Below, piece by piece: positions 18,101 to 20,184 of a DNA stretch of 20,184 nt (position 1 is its first letter; each line of letters starts with the position of its first letter). This DNA comes from a virus. The DNA lies in IMG/VR virus record IMGVR_UViG_3300020468_000098, positions 1-20,184 of that record. The stretch is one strand, 5' to 3'. The notes under the pieces are model-generated. The model saw nothing but the letters and a program-made list of their open reading frames with translations. It ran no database searches and was not told the DNA's origin. The position numbers and the translations under genes are program-made.

Positions 18101-18544
18101 AGTAGTTCGACTATTAAATTCTTCTTAGAAAAAGAATCTGGAACATTTAGTGGATTATCAAATGGAGATCCAATTTACATATTCGATACAGCAGTTGGTT
18201 CAGGTGTTACTTCAGTAGTAACTTCCTCAGGTGCTCCTGTGGGAATTGGTACTTCATTCTTTGATAATGTGTATTTAATCAGTTCTTACAGCACAACATC
18301 TAATACTGCGGAATTTGTAGCTGGAGTGAAGACAGATACATCTTTAGTTGGTATTTCAACTGTGGGCACATCTGGCAAGTTCTCTTGGGGTAAATTAACT
18401 GGTGGTGTTAGATCAACAAATCCAATTTCAGTGACTGTTTCAGGTAAAACAGTCAACTCAGGTTTAACAACTTTCCCAAGAATACAAAGGAGAAATTCTG
18501 GTATTAGAAACACTGGTGCTTTAAAAGATAACTCTCGTGCTTAA
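6143..18544 (+). CDS. Giant gp7-position baseplate/virion protein (4133 aa) with YHYH-like domain
   Basis: One uninterrupted frame of 4133 codons fills the slot between genes 6 and 8 that T4 gives to gene 7 (1032 aa). The start is supported by GAGGA at 6134-6138. Residues about 18-280 resemble the C-terminal part of T4 gp7 as I recall it, notably 'ESRTFYESKGTEESFRILF' at 201-219. After this come repeated beta-type modules: an 'RG-GT-H' module, 'H-F-TGD-VYY' modules, about ten G-x-G-Y modules, a YHYH-like domain at about 1273-1369, a YYQxLSY block at 2427-2482, tandem HDG units at about 2716-2920, and 'NG-Q-PG' modules. No transmembrane segments or enzyme motif are obvious. It most likely replaces gp7 in the wedge and projects outward. 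Calling it simply gene 7 would overstate the evidence. Confidence 0.85.
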   Translation: MISTGIDTRIKVQQIIENQLPEFILSESPKAVDFLKQYYISQEYTGGPIDLTDNLDQYLKLDNLTPEVIRGGTTLTGISTVVVNDEVTFTISVESTKGFPKQYGLLKIDSEIITYTGITTNTFTDCKRGFSGITTYRNINNPSELVFSTSTSQDHSSGAKVENLSSLFLQEFYKKIKNTFTPGLENTDFVSNLDVNNFIKESRTFYESKGTEESFRILFNALYDVDPKVIDLEKYLIKPSSAKYVRRKRIVAEKLTGDPLNLKGQTIVRSTDSTSTASVSEVEVLTGISGISTMKDYFILDLFIGFDEEEFITGKFDVTGKTKVVTDVSSGASVITVDSTVGFGTTGTIISGINTNIVYTDKTVNQFLGCTHISESINLGDDVIADDNIFGYESGDLTKKVELRITGVLSDFIPSTDNRLSIENETISVKSIGEIINNPNTNKSQKEIFANSWIYNTSSNYDIIDSIDGKQSDIQLKSKIDKSSLRKGDSIQILEKKSSPFSLGTVIKESKIINIVETQNKITIDPAVTFSSSKQYSVRRIIEKTFSTANLLKYGNYTITPDIQNVYNESDQNLYVASNSLPSSGIIKTPSLVSIASVVENNTIQDYNTLTQKYSTISFSVFDVPFITGDQVYYEPEGNPLVGLTSGFYYVKTIGFNKIKLFKAPAFIETNDFIEFGVPKDTSTSHTFTLGYQYNKLIAPQKLLKKFPVNVTQNLGKNVETIPGPVGMLIDGVEIENGKSSDGIFYGAIENFSVIGFGTNYDVINPPLIEVESESSSTQALVSPIISGDITEIQVDPQNFDIEDILSIQLTGGNSGEAVLQPVIRRRNRVLEFSGVSTAFGGGVDTFSETITFLKPHNIVSGQILVYDKNKNTELGIGTFKGSNLSDFESLIDGQQYWPEVVGLSTIILYRNETDYSSGINTIGFTEIAKSGTHKFRLKNSKNNLSSIRVIKSGKPYSNRKVFVNPTTGISTYKSIVTFNNHGFSDGELISYQPVVGLGSTSPQSISGLSTVNQYKIIKINDNSFKVSNAGIGGTDNSDFIRKNHVDFKTTGTGYQLFKYPDVEISINAIYSVPTSDKLNLTPVIQGSIIDASIYEKGSGYGTTDIINYENIPNILVKNGISRPGKNITPSLNPLISNGEIISVNIQDGGDEYYSTPDLVVIGDGIGAKLRAIIDRDKNSSTYLKIIDIIILNAGTNYSFNETRINIIPKGSNAVFKTSIEKLSINNIQKNSSRPYRERYTNLALLPTNNELKFTTVGYSTLTGESRYGQKSNSHSPIIGWAYDGNPIYGPYAYSDPLDNSSTIKILKTGYSLNTNIPNRGDLPFDLGFFVEDYSYLPTNSTDLDEHNGRYCQTPEYPNGVYAYFAGISTASGDPEFPYFIGKTYRSIPSVLDPLSLITQSFDFNNSNLVRNTFPYKLSEPFGNNDFIIESNKILSQITKVASVSQGKVDSLSILETGENYKVNDNVVFDNTGTNGNGVSAFVSELEGKPISNIITSYEKIENITFIRKDPNTVSVFVPNTHEFKVGENLELSGISTDIKSTSGISLIGNHNISAISTESTLLYKELPLNSVAGIITDIFVYKTNVISIGSSIGIGTEKLLVLNKFDDRNILRVQRGVTGTAHTLSTEVELIPSFFDINFKSNFFNSKIDDVVYFNPKQSVGIATTVGITSSITVSVGNTSSSVSVPAQSIYLPNHPFKTGQQITFKTDGNSVLEVSRDGAVNQAFTIPFSGTSQTLFAINKSPNYIGIVTQVGLVTSTNGLFFRTNGDDYFKYRFESNFNKVTGNIERINSKVSLTTSHNLSVNDIVSLNITSNQSVGIGTSTNVRVKYNHLIDSLLINQVGFTSAAINTTNNQITLNSHKFKTGDKVYYDSTDTIASGLNTGGYFIYRLDDNNIKLAETFYDSKQIPPNIVSIVSIGGSEHQLSLINPPINVIRDNNLVFDVSDSSLSDFNFKIYLDEDFNNNFVSTGKTTVNVVSTSGTIGVTSTATLTLNYSLNNPLNLFYNVEKSGFISTSDINVVNGSKISYVNSDYNKNYSIVSVGTTDFDIKLNRKPETLSYQNSNTNILKYNTTTKTDNGAISKINIISKGSGYKTLPRFVSIASTEGVNAKLLPSSSTSNKIENTEILNIGFEYASDKTLKPIAKLSPVISIKNSNKITSIIVKKRGANYTNPPELVLQDNKTKEIIKSGSLIANVSQATQSINSVDVISTPHGIGNCQLFTTNNSNGIPITNISIASTIVTDSVSGIVTVTLATPVLGFSTAPFQAGDSFFVENIENEYGDTFNSPSNKFTFYPVERIIGGINPNPFKLEINLNGLISNPGLAKTIQTFASAINFKDYPQFTVVTEIANFALGEELFVSRDNSSFEDVGLSLDKISNSYIKILGDFKLKPNDKIKGYFSGSIATINTTFANIGEFKVDFASDKVIGWSDDIGKLNEDYQVMPDNDYYQTLSYTIQSPIEYQTLISPVNSLLHTTGLKNFADLGISTSVGVGSTSSVDTSSIIRDLTSNNRVDAIDNFDLARDVDILSNPLRSNSVSFDTIKLSNYFECSTNRVLQIDNINTLFKSSTNNAKRDGFIRLTNSFNRFLVQTRVPSVSVGIGTTTNTVQLTELITSVDFVNQNIFTIQKGSINDQAKLVDIVGNQDNDNNFILQFNPVDVFNSDLDIKILQQSFISGIGAGQTSIGFITLRGVNENVSASTTSTIISSNISNIDSYFATIEVNDSISNENNIVEIYATHDGTNSYISNYSLETNTTNSIGTFTTNIDSNILSLNFENDRSNQVLVRSKIVGFGTTAIGIGTFRFKNNTQPNGSEDSARFESNYVSIASTAVIAGFTTAKDTSIKSVVRVSIGNTSALHQILMSHDGENTFITQYPFMTIGDELGIGTFSSEYSGSNINLKFHPDPEFIGVGNLLVQSFNEIINTKLDTINSTPTLTYGKSFEELSLLQYDALNSSRSDGLSFKLQNNNNSIFANFFDPSTSVNLSTGEFTIENNFFNKNERLIYTPGSTVSSVGISSLIMSNGNPLPSEVYVVLPSETVNSKVFQLSTTKAGAAITFNTAGSGNRHVLEMFKKNEKTLITIDDIIQSPLSFTPITTTLSGNVGGQVSISTSILSLTGISSIIISDVLKIDDEFVKVNNVGFGTTNVGPISNTGSLELIDVSRAIVGSSLSTHTDTSPVRLFKGGYTIVGEDIFFTDAPRGTNISERDDSNRDRGRSNFSGRVYLRQDYSSNAIFDDVSTKFTGIGQTFTTTILGVNTTGISTGSAFVTINGIFQPPTTEKNPSNNYQFTESAGITSFVFSGISSFNGNQIISDFDVNQNELPRSGQIVSIGFTAGLGYAPLAGAAVTAIIGTGGSITAVGVGTRDFHGSGYSSGLSTTGNGIISIGIIDEVYQHRFFSSSSNSVTANTGSKFTPTDALYDSLSGVLVLTIPSHGLTVSNTIGIATESLVFRCDKDAYSTDHPYPRTTDPAHNATLSISTTTTNTLSVNVGSGGGVGSGATITATVGIGGTLIFSVVGGGTSYINPKIMPPMPRYENLPITGVSRIGVGATTDTGTGLLLNIDVGGSNTTGIGSTLFEVKSFDIARSGFGFREGDVFKPVGLVTDKKLSSPLNEVEFTVNKVFTDSFCSWNVGEFDYIDTIKPLQDGIRKRFPINFKGELASFQRAKSANIDMQSLLLIIINGVIQNPGESYIFDGGTSFEFTEAPDVNDNVSVFFYKGTDDVDVTFTDVTESVKVGDEFQLLKNNNHAGFDQNVRVISGITTADQIATPLYFNQGIDNNLKSFRWIKQKTDKFINGELITKVRPSIEPLVFPEARIIKDFSTSDNTLYIDNVGIGTNYLTNLFFYESPNNIGTIVFDESVEPRAADLTAVVSVGGTIQSITINDGGKGYVGSSTALSIASPISNTGVALTASDLIEVAKRTSSVLATANANIAGGVITSVSIVNPGSGYTTTAVPNVIAPTPVVPSELISGFTAASGFTGIVTSISVLSSSTIKFFLEKESGTFSGLSNGDPIYIFDTAVGSGVTSVVTSSGAPVGIGTSFFDNVYLISSYSTTSNTAEFVAGVKTDTSLVGISTVGTSGKFSWGKLTGGVRSTNPISVTVSGKTVNSGLTTFPRIQRRNSGIRNTGALKDNSRA
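6194..6985 (+). other. gp7-like core module at the N-terminus of the giant protein
   Basis: Residues about 18-281 contain blocks that line up by eye with T4 gp7 residues near 700-900. 'QLPEFILSESPKAVDFLKQY' (19-38) compares with a gp7 stretch reading PDSYLLQDSNFEAFCEAY. 'ESRTFYESKGTEESFRILF' (201-219) compares with ESRSYDFYSTKGIEASYKFLF. 'LKGQTIVRSTDS' (about 261-272) compares with LVGQTIYTATGR. The order is the same. One 'RG' module lies between the first two blocks. The T4 sequence is quoted from memory, so this rests on recall rather than on an alignment. Confidence 0.65.
7990..11860 (+). repeat. Dispersed 'H-x-F-x-TGD-x-V-x-Y' modules in the giant protein
   Basis: Diverged copies of about 50 residues start near 7990 (VPFITGDQVYYEPEGNPLVG), 8695 (PHNIVSGQILVYD), 9070 (NHGFSDGELISYQPVVG), 10690 (THEFKVGENLEL), 11225 (NHPFKTGQQITF), 11530 (SHNLSVNDIVSL) and 11710 (SHKFKTGDKVYYDSTD). 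The fullest copies run on through 'GL-x(n)-Y-x-(I/V)' to a '(N/D)-x-(I/F)-K-(L/V)' strand. This suggests one ancestral beta domain duplicated many times. Confidence 0.6.
9840..10300 (+). other. YHYH-like domain inside the giant protein
   Basis: Residues 1275-1292 read 'HSPIIGWAYDGNPIYGPY', the hallmark first half of the YHYH domain family. The second half follows at 1344-1365: 'LDEHNGRY', then 'TPEYPNGVYAYF'. In the family this is where the Y-H-Y-H signature sits; here it is Y1362-A-Y-F1365, so both histidines are lost. The domain occurs in many marine T4-like virion proteins, and its function is not established. Confidence 0.8.
13421..13590 (+). other. YYQ-LSY conserved block in the giant protein
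   Basis: Residues 2427-2482 include 'GKLNEDYQVMPDNDYYQTLS', then 'SYTIQSPIEYQTLISPVNSL' and 'LHTTGLKNFADLGIS'. I recall the pattern YYQ-x-(L/F)-SY-x-(I/L)-x-S...(V)...LH-x-x-G as recurrent in large marine phage tail and baseplate proteins. It is probably a discrete beta domain. It sits just before the HDG tandem units. Confidence 0.5.
13960..14900 (+). repeat. Tandem HDG repeat units in the giant protein
   Basis: Two clear diverged protein repeats have HDG motifs at 2737-2739 and 2862-2864, 125 residues apart. The shared pattern is I(V/L)x(I/M)x(A/S)HDGxNxxIxxYx(10)IGTF, then x(I/L)xLxFxxDP-like and LVxS. The units span about 14290-14520 and 14674-14900. A third, weaker copy without HDG is seen at about 13960-14160, in 'NNFILQFNPVDVFNSDLDIK'. 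DNA identity is low, so the duplication is old. Confidence 0.65.
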
Positions 18545-18562
18545 ACACACCAACTCTACCTG

Positions 18563-18570
18563 TATAAATA
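18563..18570 (+). promoter_or_regulatory. T4-type late promoter before gene 8
   Basis: A perfect TATAAATA lies in the 53-nt gap between the giant gene and gene 8, ending 27 nt before the ATG. The T4 late consensus is TATAAATA, recognised by the gp55-type late sigma factor. It gives gene 8 its own late transcription after the 12.4-kb giant gene. Confidence 0.7.
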
Positions 18571-18597
18571 TAAGAAAAAAACCATAGAATATAAAAA

Positions 18598-20184
18598 ATG
18601 TCGGCAATTGTAACAGATCAGTTTAGAATTAATAACGCAGGTAATTTTTTAGGCGATGTCAATAATTCCTCAAATTCATATTATGTTTTTGTTGGATTAT
18701 CAAATCCATCTGCTGCAGTTAGATCTTCCAATGCTTTTGGTAGAAATACAACTGATGCAACATGGAATGATCAAACAACTAGGAAAAGTCCTGTTGATAA
18801 TTTTAATTATTTACATCATGTTAAAGACACGATGGTTTTTGGAAAAAAAATTACCTCAAATAATATTCGAAGAGTAGTTAGAAAAATAAATTGGACGAAA
18901 GATACAACTTATGATATGTATCGTCATGATTATAGTCCTTCTAACAGATCTCCGAATGGTCAAACTTCAAGATTATATGACACTGATTTTTATGTAATTA
19001 ATAAAGATTTTAGTGTTTATATATGCATCGATAATGGATCAACGGGTATTAATACCACAGGAAATCCATCTTTAAATGAACCAACATTAACTGGTTTAGA
19101 ACCATTTAGAGCAACTGGTGCCACAGATGATGGTTATCTCTGGAAGTATTTGTTTACCGTAGCACCAAGTGACATTATAAAGTTTGATGCTACTGAATTC
19201 ATACCTTTACCTAATAATTGGGAAACATCAACTGATGCTAATATTGCTAATGTTAGGGATAATGGAAATGCGGAAATCAGCAATAATCAAATTAAAAAAA
19301 TATTTGTTCAAGATGGAGGAACTTCTTATAGTAATCCAGGTGCTGGAGGTTTAGAAGTTGATATTATTGGTGATGGAGAAGGTGCAAAAGCAATTATTGA
19401 TGTTGGAACCGATGCAAAAATTAATGATGTAAAAGTATCTGTGGGTGGAAAGGGTTATAGTTACGGTATTGTTGATTTAACAGATCTTCAACCCACAAAT
19501 CCTAATTCCAAATTAATTCCAATAATTCCTCCATCAAAAGGTCATGGTTTTGATATTTACAAAGAATTAGGTGCCGATAGAGTTTTAGTTTATGCTAGAT
19601 TTGATGATTCAACTAAAGATTTTCCAATTGATACTAAATTTGCTCAAATTGGAATAGTTAAAAATCCAACATCAATTGGATCAACACAAATTTTTAATCA
19701 AACTCAATATTCCTCAGTATCCTCTTTATATTTAAATTCTTTTGATAGTCCTTCTCCTGTTAAGGTAGGAGATTTGATTACACAAGATGTTAAAAATACT
19801 AGTGGTGTTAAGATTGGTCTGGTAAGGGGTTATGTGGTATCTTTTGACGTTGTGTCGAGTGATATTAGTAATAAAATAGCAGTATTAAAATACTATCAAG
19901 ATAGATCATTGTATTTTAATTCAAGCACTGGAGATCAACAAGATACCACTGGTATCAGCACTATTGGGGGAATTAATGGTCAGATTTATAAATTTAGTGG
20001 TAGTGAAATTATTAAAGGAACTGATGGGTCATCTAATTATCAAGTTGGTATAAAAACTACCTTTAGTGGTATTTCAACAAATCCTACAGGAACTAAAGTC
20101 GTTGATTTAGGAGTTGAATTTAAAGATGGCGTAGCACAATCCGAGATAAATAATCAGTCGGGTGATATTATCTACCTAGATAAT
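18598..20184 (+). CDS. 8: Baseplate wedge subunit gp8 (C-terminus cut by window edge)
   Basis: The frame starts at the ATG at 18598 and is still open at the last base, giving 529 residues. Recognisable gp8 blocks are the start 'SAIVTDQFRINNAGNFLGDV', 'DGYLWKYLFTV' at 178-188 (T4: DGYVWEYLFEI), and 'SGDIIYLDN' at 521-529 (T4: SGEMIYMEN). By comparison with T4, where the end of gp8 lies ~20-25 residues past this block, the full protein would be near 550 residues, against 334 in T4. The extra length sits between the last two blocks and includes two G-x-G-Y modules, near 232-268 and 275-290, like those in the giant protein. gp8 is a dimeric wedge component that binds gp7 and gp6 and links to gp10. 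A late promoter lies just upstream; the ribosome-binding sequence is weak. Confidence 0.9.
   Translation, partial: MSAIVTDQFRINNAGNFLGDVNNSSNSYYVFVGLSNPSAAVRSSNAFGRNTTDATWNDQTTRKSPVDNFNYLHHVKDTMVFGKKITSNNIRRVVRKINWTKDTTYDMYRHDYSPSNRSPNGQTSRLYDTDFYVINKDFSVYICIDNGSTGINTTGNPSLNEPTLTGLEPFRATGATDDGYLWKYLFTVAPSDIIKFDATEFIPLPNNWETSTDANIANVRDNGNAEISNNQIKKIFVQDGGTSYSNPGAGGLEVDIIGDGEGAKAIIDVGTDAKINDVKVSVGGKGYSYGIVDLTDLQPTNPNSKLIPIIPPSKGHGFDIYKELGADRVLVYARFDDSTKDFPIDTKFAQIGIVKNPTSIGSTQIFNQTQYSSVSSLYLNSFDSPSPVKVGDLITQDVKNTSGVKIGLVRGYVVSFDVVSSDISNKIAVLKYYQDRSLYFNSSTGDQQDTTGISTIGGINGQIYKFSGSEIIKGTDGSSNYQVGIKTTFSGISTNPTGTKVVDLGVEFKDGVAQSEINNQSGDIIYLDN
19288..19485 (+). repeat. Two G-x-G-Y modules inserted in gp8
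   Basis: Residues 232-268 (IKKIFVQDGGTSYSNPG, then VDIIGDGEGAKAIID) and 275-290 (INDVKVSVGGKGYSYG) follow the same pattern as the repeats in the giant protein. The 'IGDGEGAKA' tail closely matches 'IGDGIGAKL' at about 9630-9650 of the giant gene. T4 gp8, as I recall it, has no such segment. Confidence 0.65.

Noticed and set aside
6143-18544. Idea that the giant frame is several genes fused by assembly error
   Set aside because: There is no in-frame stop over 4133 codons, modules of the same type recur from start to end, and composition is uniform. No internal late promoter with a well-placed start stood out.
18656-18877. Plus-strand open frame of 73 codons at the start of gene 8
   Set aside because: It is an out-of-frame shadow; the gp8 frame from 18598 shows family motifs and runs to the window end.
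1-20184. tRNA genes, CRISPR arrays, insertion sequences, integrase or attachment sites
   Set aside because: Looked for by eye on both strands. No cloverleaf-like clusters, direct repeats with spacers, transposase motifs or flanking duplications were seen.

Overview
This window is part of a marine T4-like myovirus genome, most likely a cyanophage or SAR11 (pelagi)phage. Three things support this: the T4 baseplate-wedge order 25-6-[7 position]-8, a set of small proteins that I associate with marine T4-like phages, and very AT-rich structural genes. The host cannot be fixed from this sequence. All supported genes are on the plus strand, packed with short gaps or overlaps. I see no tRNA, CRISPR array, insertion sequence or integrase.

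Region 1 (1-3735) is a less AT-rich block of small and accessory genes. It holds the last 14 codons of an upstream gene, a hairpin, an unrecognised 85-aa protein, a 301-aa protein with nucleotidyltransferase/polynucleotide-ligase motifs, an AbrB-like small protein, a 60-aa protein and a GT-A glycosyltransferase. These are followed by a chain of four overlapping genes: 55 aa, a 46-aa very basic protein, a 50-aa zinc-ribbon protein, and a 236-aa protein next to gene 25. Sigma70-type promoters can be read before the AbrB-like gene and, very clearly, before the glycosyltransferase.

Region 2 (3736-20184) is the late baseplate-wedge block. TATAAATA-type late promoters lie in two 53-bp gaps, one before gene 25 and one before gene 8. 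Between them, gene 25, gene 6 and a giant 4133-codon gene are separated by only 1 nt each. The giant gene sits where T4 has gene 7. Its first ~280 residues resemble, as I recall it, the C-terminal part of T4 gp7. Beyond that it carries about 3,850 residues of repeated beta-type modules and a YHYH-like domain. Gene 8 is nearly complete, lacking only its last ~20-25 codons, and contains an insertion built from the same G-x-G-Y module.

Functionally, gp25, gp6, the gp7-like giant and gp8 should assemble into the wedge around the tail hub. The giant probably makes much of the outer baseplate or fibre-like surface. The upstream block is probably expressed earlier and may modify surfaces or nucleic acids during infection.
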